Below, piece by piece: positions 32,932-43,765 of a stretch of DNA of 64,000 nucleotides; the first letter of the stretch is position 1, and every line of letters begins with the position of its first letter. Under the pieces are notes generated by a model. That model had not been told where the DNA came from, ran no database searches, and saw only the letters and a list, made by a program, of their open reading frames with translations. Location: positions 310,001 through 374,000 of the forward strand of contig JANEZZ010001852.1 of NCBI GenBank assembly GCA_026122225.1. The letters are read 5' to 3'. This DNA is from Heloderma charlesbogerti (taxonomy: Eukaryota; Chordata; Lepidosauria; Squamata; Helodermatidae). A program made the position numbers and the translations under genes.

Positions 32932-33534
32932 TAGAGCAATGTTGTTGGCACAGCGACTATTGTGCCAAAATAGCAACAGTAGTTCCAAAGTCTTGCATGA
33001 GTTGGCATTTCCCTCTTGGAGGAACTTTCCCTCTTATATTCAGTTTGGCAGCACCACTATGGCTGGAAGAGATACTTGGAAGTATTTTGTGGGCAAAGAG
33101 AGAAAGCATAGATATACTGGATGTGACTGAAGCAACCAACACTTATATAACAGAACATTTCAATTGCAAGCTGAATAATTCTTTTCTCATTTCATCTATT
33201 TTTATCTTTTATCAGTACGTGCAGTTTTTAAATGATACATTTTCTCTAAGAAAAAATAAGTATATACAGCAGGTGCTTATTATGGTTCATACTATGTTAT
33301 TCAAAGTCTCCTTTCAGCACTAAAAATAATGAAGGCTAATTAACGGCCAGTGAAGCCAGGTCCCAAACACAGGGGTACACTTTACCAGGGCCCAGAGATC
33401 TAGACCCCCCAGCCCAGACGACAACTCCATTACCATGAGAGGAAAACCTGAGGCTAAATAAATGGTAGATCATGCTTGAGGATATTTATGAGATAATATT
33501 TCCCTTTATCTACATATCTATCATCCGACTCTTG
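32932..33534. other. Unrecognised intronic sequence
   Basis: No BovB sequence resumes after the LTR element. Nothing else is recognised. Confidence 0.45.
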
Positions 33535-33790
33535 TAGGGGTGTATGGATCCCCTACCTTTCCGGTCGGGGGGGTCCATGGGGGGGGAAGCGATCTGTCCT
33601 TCCCCTCCGGAATCCATCCAGGCCGGCTCCGCTCCACAGGGATCCTGTGGGGCTGGCCACAGGGTACGCGTTGCTGGCGATATGGCCAGCCGCCATTGCC
33701 GTGCCATATCGCTTCGCTGGGCTAACTAACTCGACGCAAATGGCGTCCACTATGCCATTTGTGGCTGTAAAGCTGTTAGGTTAACCTAAA
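33535..33790. mobile_element. hAT-like element, left part
   Basis: It starts TAGGGGTGTATGGATCCCC and continues with GGTCCATGGGGGGGGAAGCG, CCTCCGGAATCCATC and GCAAATGGCGTCCACTATGC. It resembles the left half of the element at 21146-21655. No right terminus or duplication of the left flank was found, so the right end is probably lost. Confidence 0.55.
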
Positions 33791-33820
33791 TGCAGCCATT
33801 TACAGATGAAGAGACACAGA

Positions 33821-34267
33821 GGGCACAATCTAATGGGGATAGTTGGCCGCCTCTGAACTTGGAGGCGACTGACTATCCAATGCTGGGTGGGCAGTGCACA
33901 GAGGGGATCTTCTCCTCCATGCTCCGGCTGCCCTGCATTAGCAACTAGATGGCCAATTTCGGCTGTCTGGCTGGAGTGGATCGGGGCTGAAGGTGGGGGA
34001 AGCCAGATGGCACATAAAAAGCATCATAATGACACTTCCGCTGTCACCTCCCCTCCCCAGGAACATCCCCCTTTCCCCTGCTCTGCACTGCTCTTCCGAG
34101 CGTGGAGCCGGGGACGAAATGTGCCACCTACGAGGCGGTGTGGGAGGGGGAGGGGAGGCGGTTTTCTGGGAACTGATCTTGGAGTACTGACTCTGAGGTC
34201 GGTTCCCATAAACCAACAAATCCTATGGCCTGCTAGCCGCTGTCTAGCAGCCATAGGATTGCGCTCT
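33821..34267. mobile_element. Harbinger-like element, second copy
   Basis: It starts GGGCACAATCTAATGGGGAT and ends CAGCCATAGGATTGCGCTCT. Length and internal text match the copy at 7172-7621, including GAGGCGACTGACTATCCAAT and TTTCCCCTGCTC/CACTGCTCTTCCGAGCGTGG. The long frames inside have no domain. Confidence 0.6.
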
Positions 34268-34959
34268 AAGTGGGCTCTAGGTCATGCTGATCCTTGTCAG
34301 GGTCTAGACAGTGCCTTTGCCTGGTTTCTGAAGTAGCCAGTGTCTCATCATGTACCGCCACCAGAACATCCTTGGTACTTTGAGAGAGAATTGGTGGACC
34401 TGATATTCACTTTCTCATCTGAGTCACCCCATGGCCATCTGGAGTTGGGTAGGACAGTGATCCTATATTTTGAGTTATGGTGGCAGGAATCCACATGGTA
34501 CCAGGGCCGTAGTTTCTGATATACACAGGGTAATGTGGCACAAAAGCACAAGCAGGTCTTTGGACTCCATTGAAACACTGCCCCTCCTGATTCTCTTGGT
34601 TGGTCCTCAGTCAGGCCAAGGTGCTACAATCAAGCAGAGTTGTTAGCTGCCTGTTCATTACCAGCTCAGCAGGGCACCTTCTGGTTGCAGTACATGGTGT
34701 GATGTGTTGTGTCAAGAGAAAACTTGCAAGGCGATGGTTCCAGCCACCCTTAACAATCTGCTTTAAAGCATCCTTCATTGTCCTGGCCATCTGCTCAGCC
34801 TGGCCATTCGTTGCTGGATAAATACAGCCTGAATTGACATGCTGGATCAGGCCATTATCAAGGAATGTGTGGAATTCCACAGATGTAAAGTGGGGCCCAT
34901 TGTCTTAGACAACATCTGGCAGTCTCTGTGTTGTGAAAAGTCTACATAAGCACTTGATA

Positions 34960-35488
34960 TAGGCTGACCATATGTACCATTTTAAATGGGACAGTACCAG
35001 TTTTTTCATATTTCCCAAACGTCCCGTCATTTTAATATAAATGTCAATTTTGTCCCGTTTTTAATTTTTTGTAAAAACAACAACACGTTTATCATAAGGC
35101 TCTATGCTAATCAATGCATGCAGTAATAAAACTACTAGTGTGATGAAAGAGGAAGTTCCATTTACGTTATCCAGTCAGGGCCAGACTTCTTGAGCTAGCG
35201 ATGATCCGACGTCGCCCCCTGGCTTGTCTGCAGTGGCGGGGAATTCAAGAGGCGGTCGCTAAGCCCCATTCCCCGTGTGGGAGCCAGGAGGGTGAGTCTT
35301 ACTGTTATTTCTACCATCATTCCGCCCATAGAGATGCTTTCTGCCCTATATTCAGTTTGATTCAGACTTTTCAGACTCATATTTCGGTTCAACAGGCTGT
35401 TAGATATTTTTTTATTACAGCGGAACTCTCTGGTGGGACATTACATAACCCCGTCCCGTTTTTGTCTCAAGGAAATATGGTCAGCCTA
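34960..35488. mobile_element. hAT non-autonomous element, 529 bp, in gypsy integrase
   Basis: Exact 8-bp target duplication ACTTGATA (34952-34959 and 35489-35496). Termini TAGGCTGACCATAT and, at the right, ATATGGTCAGCCTA are a perfect 14-bp inverted repeat. The interior has CCCGTCATTTTAATATAAAT-type AT-rich ends and a GC-rich centre with a CAGGAGG|GTGAGT donor-like site near 35292, perhaps the remains of a transposase leader exon. No transposase domain. Confidence 0.93.
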
Positions 35489-36172
35489 ACTTGATAACAA
35501 CTCAAGATGTCATTGGTGAAACAAGAACCACTAACCATTTGGAATATGAGTCAGCCAGAATGTCTGCCCCTAAATGGGGCCAACAAAGTCAATACAAAGC
35601 TGCAACCATGGAATTTTTGTTGATTCCCATTGTTGCACTTGGGCGTGTGACGGGACCAGTCTTGAAGCCTGACATTTGAAACCTCTTGAAGCATCCTTTG
35701 ATCTCACTGTGCACCTTGGGCCACCATACATAGCTATGGCCAAGGGCCTACATTCACACTATATCAGGGTGCCCAACATGTAGAGTCTCCAACACCTGAT
35801 GCCTCAAAACTGTGGAAATTATTACTCTTTTGCTCCACAGGGAGCACCCCTTGGGCATGGATAGTTCATGTTGTTTGGATACAAATGGCCTGGATTTCTC
35901 CTCAAGCTTCCCTGATGGCCATCCCCTCCACACCCAGTGGAGAACAGAGGCAAGAACTGGGCCCCTGAATGATGCCGCAGCAATATCTGTCGCATGGAGG
36001 AGAGGCTCTGGTCATGACTCCAACAGCAGGACCTCTAGAGGAGGTGATGCATTGACCTCAGCAGATGGGAGAAGGCGGTGGCTCAGAGCATCAGCATGGA
36101 CAATATTCTTGCCGGATACTGCAGGAAATGAAATCAAGAAAACTGCCCACTGCAGCATATGTGGAGCTAATA

Positions 36173-36629
36173 GCTGGGTTCACACAACACACTAACCCAT
36201 GATAGCTTATTTTCTGGGTTAGCGTGTTGTCTGTGGGATGTCCCCCCACCGGTGGATTATTTTGCCCAAATAACCCACCCTGAGAACCCACAGTTTGCAG
36301 CAAGTGTTGTTTTACCTATGGTGTGTTGTCCGTCACACCAGTGTGGGTTATGGAGATTGCCTACAGAGCTGCTTGGCAAGAGTGGCCAAAATGCTGCAGC
36401 CACTCTGTTCCACTCAAATGATCTCTACTCCTGCTGCAAAGGAAGTTGGGATACCTGCCTGGGTGGGTGGGAGGACTACAGGAAGAGGAGGGGCAAGGGG
36501 GTGAAATAAACTACCCTGTGTAGCTTGTTTGCCTGATTGTCTGACGGGAGCACAGTAGGTTGTTTGCATAACCACCTACCCAGCATAGCTTGCCACTCAC
36601 CATGGGTTAGCATGATGTGTGAACTCAGC
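36173..36629. mobile_element. Inverted-repeat DNA element in gypsy RNase H
   Basis: Termini of about 28 bp: GCTGGGTTCACACAACACAC on the left and, in complement, GCTGAGTTCACACATCATGC on the right, both followed by TAACCCATG. Flanks are TAATA and CAATA. Taking these as a 5-bp duplication with one change makes the minus-strand gypsy frame continuous (QTPQIL joined to APHMLQW). No transposase. Confidence 0.8.
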
Positions 36630-37021
36630 CAATATTTGGGGTGTCTGCTGGTTGGAGGCAAACAGCCCCAGCAAAGGCTTGTGATCAGTAGCAATAATGA
36701 ATGGCTGACCACAGACATAGTCGTGGAAGTTCTAAACGCTAGCTACAACAGCCAGGGCCTCCTTATCAGTCTGTTGGCGATATCGATCTGGAGTAGAAAG
36801 CAATGGGAACCTCACAAGTTGGTGGCCCAGGTCAGCTCCAGTACCGTAATTTGTCGTAATCCTGAGTTGTGGTCATTACATATGGAACCCATGAAAATGG
36901 GAGGGTTTGAGGTGCCCTTGCCATCCTCACCTGCAGAGACACACTGTGCTAGGGAAGCTTGTCTGGATCTCAGAGCCCTGCAGCACCTACTCTGATTGGG
37001 GAACTGTTTTGCTGAATCCTA

Positions 37022-37560
37022 TTGTCAAGAACTCCATTTTCTTTTTGTGTCCTAGCTGTTTGTAACTTTCCATTTCACAAGGCCAAAGCTGCACATAGCG
37101 GTAAACCACTGGTGTGTATGATATCTCAGGATGACTTTAGTCCCAAGGTCAGAACAGGGCCTAGTTAATTGGGCTGTGTGATCTCAGCTGCGTTCCTGTG
37201 GGAACTCTCAGCCTTGGGAAAACTGTTTCAGCCAGCCTGTGATTGGCTAACAGGGATCACCTTAGACCAGCAGGGGCTTGAGCATATAATCAGGGGGGTT
37301 ACAGCTGCTTATTGTCTTTGTCTTCGCTTTGCCTTTACTTTGGACTCCAAGTACTTCTGTTCGGGCCCTATCCTATTTGATAAACTGTACCTAGGTACGT
37401 ATGGACAGGTTTAGGTAGCTTTATTTTTTTTGCCTTGAGGTATTGTTTCCAAATGTTCTCTGGATCTTGTGAGTCTTTTATTCCCCCTTTCCCAATAAAC
37501 TTACTACTCTTATAGCTGGTTGTCTGTGTGCTTCATTCTAAATTGCCCCAGTACTAAATC
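37022..37560 (+). repeat. LTR-like segment
   Basis: It starts TGTCAAGAACTCC. It has a CCAAT-box complement GATTGGCTAA near 37242, a TATA-like GCATATAATCAG near 37273, and AATAAAC near 37494 followed by a G/T-rich CTGGTTGTCTGTGTGC. This order is that of a retroviral-type LTR on the plus strand. No matching second LTR was found, so it may be solitary. The 3' boundary is approximate, and class (ERV or gypsy) is not decided. Confidence 0.5.
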
Positions 37561-37839
37561 CAGAGTCTTCCTATTGGATAATTCTGTTTAAGGTTTCCGG
37601 CCTAAGCCTTAGAAATAGGGGGTGCTAATTTGGCCCCCTATTTCATAAGCCTTAGGTGTATCCTGTAAGGTCTGAGAGTCCCCTGGCTGAGTTGGACATA
37701 AGGGGTGGTGGCAATCTACCTTGCTGGGTTGGTGTTCAGTCTGAGCAAACTTTTGACCCTGCCTACACTGCTGGGAGCTCGGGCAGCACTCTTCCTCCCT
37801 TCACACTTATGAATATCCGATAGTTACAGATCAGGACTG
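37561..37839. other. Possible LTR-element leader, unassigned
   Basis: It follows the LTR-like segment and could be its internal start. No primer-binding site that I can name. Confidence 0.3.
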
Positions 37840-39628
37840 TTAACCTGCTAGAATGGCCTTGAGTGTCTCCTCAGTGCCCCCTTTACAATACTTGAATTAG
37901 AAGAAGCCATAGAGAGTCTGAAGCGAGACAGAGCTGTGGGCATAGATGATTTAAGGGTGAAACAGATTAAACAGTTTGGACCTAATACCTTGGAGTGGCT
38001 CTGGCAAATGATGAACACCTGTATTAGTGAACTTAAGATTCCAAGGCTTTGGAGACAGGCTAGAGTTGGTAGCCTTGTTGAAGCCAGGAAAGGAACCAAC
38101 TGATCCAAAGAACTATCGACCAGTATCACTCCTCTGTCATCTTTCCCAGTTGTTGGAGCGAATGATTCTTAATCCAGTGGCACAGACTCTTGATGTAAAG
38201 ATCATGAATGAGCAAGCTGGTTTTAGACCAGGAAGGTCATGTTGTGGACAAATACTTAATCTCACACAGCACATAGAGGATGGTTATGAAAGAAAACTAA
38301 TTACTGGAGTGGTGTTCACTGATCTTACTGTGGCATATGATACAGTCAATCATAGAAAATTGCTGCGCAAGATAGACATCTTTACTGGAGACCATAAACT
38401 CACCAGGCTTATAGGGAGTTTCCTTCAAAATAGAAGGTTTTATGTGACTCTGAATGGTAAGAACAGTAGACGGAGGAAGCAAAAGAATGGATTACCACAA
38501 GGCAGCGTACTCTCTCTGATTTTATGTAATATATATACTAACGACCAACCCACCCCGGCCAATATGCAAATGTTCATATATGCGGATGACACAGCAGTGG
38601 CCGTACAAGAACTGAGTTTCAATGAGTGTGCTGTAAAATTATCATGGGCTCTAGAAGAACTGGAGCGGTGTTATGATAATAAACACTTAAAACCAAATCC
38701 ACGTAAAACTCAAGTATGTGCCTTTCATCTTCGTAATTGAGATGTAGGAGTTGAACTGGATAATATGTGGAGAGGGAATAGATTACAACATTGCCCAACA
38801 CCTAAATTTTTGGGTGTTACGTTGGACAGAACGCTTTCTTTAAGCAACATTGCCTGAATACCAAGGCTAAAGTATGTGCTAGGAATAACATTATCTGATG
38901 ATTGACAAACTATACATGGGGAGCCCAGCCAGCTATGTTACAAGCATCAGTTATCGCCTTGAGTGTCTCTACCGCTGAATATGTGGCACCAGTACGGAAC
39001 GTATCAGCACATGCGAAGCAAGTAGATATTGCTGTGAATGAGGCAATGCGCATAGTGACGGGATGCCTCAAACCGACGCCCGTTAATAAACTATATTGTC
39101 TTGTTGGCATTGCCCCACCTAAGATTAGAAGGGAAGTAGAAGCAGTTACCGAAAGAACTAAGGAAGAGACTGATTCTCGTCACCCTTTGAGCGGATATAT
39201 TCCCCCAATTCATCGACTTAGATCTAGAAAGAGTTTTATGTCAAGAACTAATATCCTAGAGGGGACCAAAGAACAGAATTGAATAAGTAAATGGAGGAAT
39301 GAGATTACCGATTCAAGTATTTTAACGAAGGAAGAAATGGCTGCTGGAAATAGCAGCAGCCATTTCCCTTATATAGTTTGGAGGACAATGAACAGGATGA
39401 GGGTAGGGGTACCAAGGTGTAAGATGAATTTATTTAAGTGGGGGCTGTTGGCTGATGACAATATATTATGTGAATGTGGAGAAATCCAAGACCCAGCGCA
39501 TCTGATGGTGTGTCGATTACTGCCGGAGTCTTGTACTGTTGACAATCTGCAGCAAGCTAATGACAAAGGTGTGGTGGTGGCTACATTTTGGCAGAGCAAA
39601 GTTTGATCTGGATACAAAATAAATAAAA
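37840..39628 (+). mobile_element. Jockey-like non-LTR retrotransposon, RT and C-terminal region
   Basis: An early piece (37883-38030) encodes LEEAIESLKRDRAVGIDDL. The main frame 38027-38740 carries RT blocks: KPGKEPTDPKNYRPVSLL, NEQAGFRPGRSC, motif A VFTDLTVAYDTVNHR, motif B NGLPQGSVLS and motif C FIYADDTAV, ending LKPNPRKTQVCAFHLRN. Beyond a stop, further frames encode PKFLGVTLDRTLS, VDIAVNEAMRIVTGCLKPTP with LYCLVGIAPPKIRREVE, and finally a cysteine/histidine segment CECGEIQDPAHLMVC. It ends with an AT-rich AAATAAATAAAAC tail. Several stops and frameshifts mean it is dead. The clade is not certain. Confidence 0.85.
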
Positions 39629-40734
39629 CTTGCTAGAATTCTGAGCCAGGTAGGTTCCTTTCCAAATCCAAACACACTTTGTGGCTGCCCATGGCTACTG
39701 CTCCAATAGCTAGAGCTTCCTCTAGGACCTCTTGGGATGTAAGTTGTCTTTTTGCAAACAGGTACATTTGCAAGGCCTCATCATAAAGGCCATGTGTAGC
39801 ATCTCCTTTAAATCTTGAAAACTGTAGTGCTGTGTCAAATGTTTAACCGTAATAATATACAATAAATACGCTCTGTCGGGCCCTGATTACATTTAAAGAA
39901 AGAATTATGTTGTGCTCTTTCATATGGTTTTGTGAAGTAATGCCCTTGCAAGGTAGCCAAAATATCCTCATGTAAGTCGAACATAAGTCTTCAATACTTT
40001 CTCCTCCTAAAGAAACAGACCCTGTAAAGCTGACCTGGAACTTTCTACCACTTGGGAAAGTAGTTAGTGCAAAATAGTATTACTAATGCCTGCTAAATTA
40101 AGCTCTGTTAGGATTCTTGTTTATCTAAGGTATAATGTATAGCAAAAAATCTAACAAAACAAAAGCAAAAAGAATATGTGCTGTGAGTTCTTGACATCTT
40201 TTCTCATTTATCTCTCATACTTCTACCAGCTATGGGACTCAGATGTTTTTTATATTGTAACCATGAACTCTGCTCTCCATTACTCACCAGCTATTACTTC
40301 TACCATGCATGCGTATTTCTGAGGTCAAAGATACCTACTTCCTTCTTATCCATATTCTTAGCACAAGTATTGCAGTTTGTACTAATTGCCATGAGACATT
40401 ATTCAAAAAAGTGTAACCTTTCCAATAAAGATTTCAAGGCTATATTATTTACCCTCTATTTATATTTACCTTTAAAAGGTTCTTTTACATCTTAGCTTAC
40501 CAGCAATTTATCCAGTTTTTTTTTTATTTCACAGTTTGGAGGTGATCTCTTTCATTTATAGGCTCCACAGGGATGTGTAATTGGATTCATATGGGTGGGA
40601 AAAGGGGTGGGAGGTAAAAGGAGTGAAATAAAGAAAAGTGTGGTTTGAATTTTTGTGTTTTATAGAAGCCTATATAGAGAACCCTTTGAAATGCTGACCT
40701 GAATACAAACACAAAATAAGTATATACCTTCAAA
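39629..40734. other. Intron, nothing recognised
   Basis: AT-rich. A short part near 39660-39800 might be retroelement debris, but the evidence is too weak to name it. Confidence 0.45.
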
Positions 40735-42125
40735 ACATATGCCAACAAATTTGGAACACTCAACAGTGGCCACAAGACTGGAAAAGGTCAGTTTGCATTC
40801 CAATTCCAAAGAAGGGCAATGCCAAAGAGTGTTCAAACTACCGTACAATTGCGCTCATTTCACATGCCAGCAAGGTTATGCTCAAAGTCCTACCAGCTAG
40901 GCTTCAGCAGCATGTGAACCGAGAACTACCAGAAGTACAAGCTGGGTTTCGAAGAGGCAGAGGAACTACAGATCAAATCGCCAACATTCGCTGGATCATG
41001 GAGAAAGCAAGAGAATTCCAGAAAAACGTCTATTTCTGCTTCATTGACTACGCTAAAGCCTTTGATTGTGGGGATCACAACAAACTGTGGCAAATTCTTA
41101 AAGTGATGGGAGTACCAGACCACCTTACCTGTCTCCTTAGAAACCTGTACGAGGGTCAAGAAGCAACAGAAAGAACCAGACATGGAACAACCGATTGGTT
41201 CAAAATTGGGAAAGGAGTACGACAAGGCTGCATATTGTCGCCCTGCTTATTTAACTTATATGCAGAGTACATCATGAGAAACGCCAGGTTGGATGAATCA
41301 CAGGTCAGAATTAAGATTGCTGGGAGAATTATCAACAACCTCAGATACGCAGACGATACCACCCTAATGGCAAAAAGTAAAGAGGATCTAAAGAGCCTCT
41401 TGTTGAGGGTGAAAGTGGAGAGTGCAAAAGCTGGTTTGAAACTCAACATTAAAAAAACTAAGATCATGGCATCTGGCCCCATCACTTCCTGGCATATAGA
41501 AGGGGAAGAAATGGAAGCAGTGAAAGTTTTTATTTTCTTGGGCTCCAAGATCACTGCAGACGGTGACTGTAGCCATGAAATTAAAAGATGCTTGCTCCTT
41601 GGGAGGAAAGCTATGGCAAACCTAGACAGCATAGTAAGAAGCAGAGACATCACCTTGCCCACAAAGGTCCGTATAATCGAAGCTATGGTTTTCCCAGTAG
41701 TAATGTATGGCTGTGAGAGCTGGACTATAAGGAAGACTGAGCACCGAAGAATCGATGCTTTCGAACTGTGGTGCTGGAGAAGACTCTTTCGAGTCCCCTG
41801 GACTGCAAGGAGGTCAAATCAGGCCATCCTAAAGGAAATCAACCCTGACTGCTCATTGGAAGGACAGATACTGAAACTGAAGCTCAAATATTTTGGCCAC
41901 TTAATGCGAAGAGAAAACTCACTGGAAAAGACCCTGATGCTGGGAAAGATTGAAGGCAAAAGGAGAAGGGGACGGCAGAGGATGAGATGGCTAGATAGCA
42001 TCACTGATGCAATGAATATGGACTTGAGCACACTCCGGGAGAGAGCGCAGGACAGGAAGGCCTGACGTGCTATGGTCCATGGGGTCACGAAGAGTCGGAC
42101 ACGACTGAACGACTGAACAACAACA
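40735..42125 (+). mobile_element. BovB (RTE) LINE, RT half, nearly open
   Basis: The frame is open from about 40737 (ICQQIWNTQQWPQDWKRS, upstream of the first methionine at 40878) to a TGA at 42063-42065, about 440 codons. RT landmarks: IPIPKKGNAKECSNYR, EVQAGFRRGRGTTDQI, motif A FIDYAKAFD, motif B GVRQGCILSP, motif C RYADDTTLMA, LNIKKTKIMASGP, FPVVMYGCESWT, WCWRRLFRVPWTARRSNQ and FGHLMRRENSLEKTLMLGK. The 3' end runs through GGTCACGAAGAGTCGGACAC to an AAC-rich tail. The endonuclease half is missing (5' truncation). The TGA replaces the TGG seen at the same place in the copy at 14798-14918, removing the last 20 or so residues. It is the youngest-looking large element here. Confidence 0.95.
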
Positions 42126-42135
42126 ACAAATGTCG

Positions 42136-42490
42136 GAGTTCCCTGGGGAGGGAGTTCCACAGAGTGGGGGCCACCACAGAGAAGGCCCTCTCCCTCGTCC
42201 TCACCAGCCTAGCTGTCCTGGCTGATGGGACAGAGAGAAGGCCATCCAAGGCTGATCTTGTTAAGCGGCCTGTCTGGTGTTGCTGGAGGCGCCCCTTGAG
42301 ATAGGCTGGGCTGGAACCGTATAGGGTTTTAAAGGTCAAAAGCAACACCTTGAATTTGGCCCGGAAAACAACTGGTAACCAGTGCAACTCCTTCAGCACT
42401 GGAGTGATGTGATCATGCCGGCAGCGGCCTTTAATCAGGTGAGCCGCCGTGTTCTGCACCAGCTGCAGTTTCCGAACTGGTGGCGGAAGT
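42136..42490 (-). mobile_element. L2 LINE, C-terminal end
   Basis: Minus-strand frame 42459-42140: NTAAHLIKGRCRHDHITPVL, KELHWLPVVFRAKFKVLLLT, then RERAFSVVAPTLWNSLPREL. This is the well-known L2 C-terminus. It is abutted on one side by the BovB tail and on the other by L2 sequence in the opposite orientation. Confidence 0.88.
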
Positions 42491-42494
42491 CTCG

Positions 42495-43247
42495 CTCCAA
42501 AGACGACTGGACACGGGCTAGAGCTGTATCTTCAGCCTATCATGTGGTGATGAAGCCAGCAAAAAAGGAATACTATGCTGCCTCTGTCACGTCTGCAGAG
42601 TGCTGTCCCAGGAGGCTGTTCCAAGTGGTCCGGAGTCTGGTCGGTCCAGTTGCTCTGGAACCGCTGGAGCATTCTAAGGCCTCCTTGGCAAGGCACTTTG
42701 TGGATAAAATTGATTGGATCAGGAGTGTTATTCCGTGAGCCATGGATACAGTTAGTGAGCAAGAGACGGCCTGTGGCAAACCGGTTTTGCGGGGTCGGTT
42801 CCAGCTTTTTTCTTCTGTTGAGGTAGACAAGGTGCTTTCATCTGTAAAGCCGACCACCTGCTTACTTGACCCATCTTGGCTCATTATGAGCTGCAGAGAG
42901 AGACTGGGTGAGGGGATCAGGGCGGTGGTGAATGCCTCCCTTGAGGAGAGAGTGATGCCATCAGCCCTCAAGGAGGCAGTGATAAAACTGCTCTTAAAGA
43001 AGCCCTCATTGGATCCCCAAGTTTTGAACAACTTTTGCCCTGTCTCGAACCTGCCATTTTGGGGCAAGGTGATTGTGCGGGTGGTGGCGATGCAGTTGAA
43101 GGCACACTTGGAAGAAGCCCATTAACTTGATCCATTTCAATCAGGCTTGACTGAGGCCTGGGCATGGGACAGAAACGGCCTTGGTCACTTTGGTGATATG
43201 AGGAGGGCTTTGGATAGGGGCAAATGCTCCTTCCTTGTTCTAGACAG
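42495..43247 (+). mobile_element. L2 LINE, N-terminal RT segment
   Basis: Plus-strand frames encode WTRARAVSSAYHVVMKPAKK, then (after a stop) SVKPTTCLLDPSWLI, LKEAVIKLLLKKPSLDPQVL, NNFCPVSNLPFWGKVI and, after another stop, a DPFQSGL..G.ETALVTL..DMRRALDRG segment ending near CFLVLD at 43245. The copy then breaks into a small DNA element. Confidence 0.88.
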
Positions 43248-43400
43248 CTATTCTGCCTCTTCTTAACAGATTTTATTCTGGTAAGAGAAAAGATGGAAAA
43301 ACAGGCTATAAATGGAAGATGATGGCATCTGGACCACCTGTAAAATTCCATGAATGAGGCAGTGCAATTGCACAATAAAAGCCACATCTGGAGGCAGCCC
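43245..43400. mobile_element. GGGGTGCTTCC-family element, left end missing
   Basis: It includes CAGCTATTCTGCCTCTTCTT, GTAAGAGAAAAGATGG, AAAATTCCATGAATGAGGCA and ends CTGGAGGCAGCCC. It aligns with 10434-10654. Its junction with the L2 at 43245 suggests a deletion. Confidence 0.65.
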
Positions 43401-43684
43401 AAGTATTATATAGTATTCTAGCCTTAAATTAAGTTTTACAGCAGTGGCGATGCCTTTGATTCATGAATTGTGTATGTGAAGTCAAATAGTATACTTAGTT
43501 CTGCGTCATTCCTCCTACAGTCAAATGTGCTGTGACCAAACACCTGCCAGATCTGAGCCCATATGAATATACTTCATAATGAGCTACCCTATTGAGTGAT
43601 GTATTAACTCTCCCAACAACCTTAAAATGCAAAGAGGCATTTTCAAGTTATTAGGATGAATTTAAAGATATGCTAATAGCATGA

Positions 43685-43765
43685 TGCTATGTACGTATGT
43701 TTACTCAGAAGTAATCCCCTGAAAGTTTACTCTTAGATAAGTTGTCATACGAGTGCAGCCTAAAT
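43685..43765. mobile_element. About 80-bp near-palindromic MITE
   Basis: ATGTTTACTCAGAAGTAATC to GAGTGCAGCCT, a diverged member of the family at 12957. Confidence 0.6.

Larger units (their letters stand above)
34350..36900 (-). mobile_element. Ty3/gypsy retrotransposon pol remnant
   Basis: Read downward from 36900: the end of the polymerase/RNase H region (IAFYSRSIS near 36800, DKEALAVV, then FHDYVCGQPFIIATDHKP near 36725-36680). Next come an integrase zinc-binding/core region (SYVWWP..H.EI.G near 35730-35690, DNGPHFTSVEFHTFL near 34905-34860) and HVNSGCIYPATNGQAEQMAR (34833-34770), which holds the conserved NGQAE motif of integrases. A C-terminal WIPATITQNIGSLSYPTPDG (near 34500-34440) ends it. 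There are in-frame stops and at least one frameshift, and two DNA elements are inserted. No LTR of its own was identified. Gag and most of RT are missing. Confidence 0.88.

Noticed and set aside
33527..33820. 8-bp target duplication for the hAT-like element at 33535.
   Set aside because: The left flank GACTCTTG is not repeated before 33820, so the right end appears lost and no duplication can be claimed.
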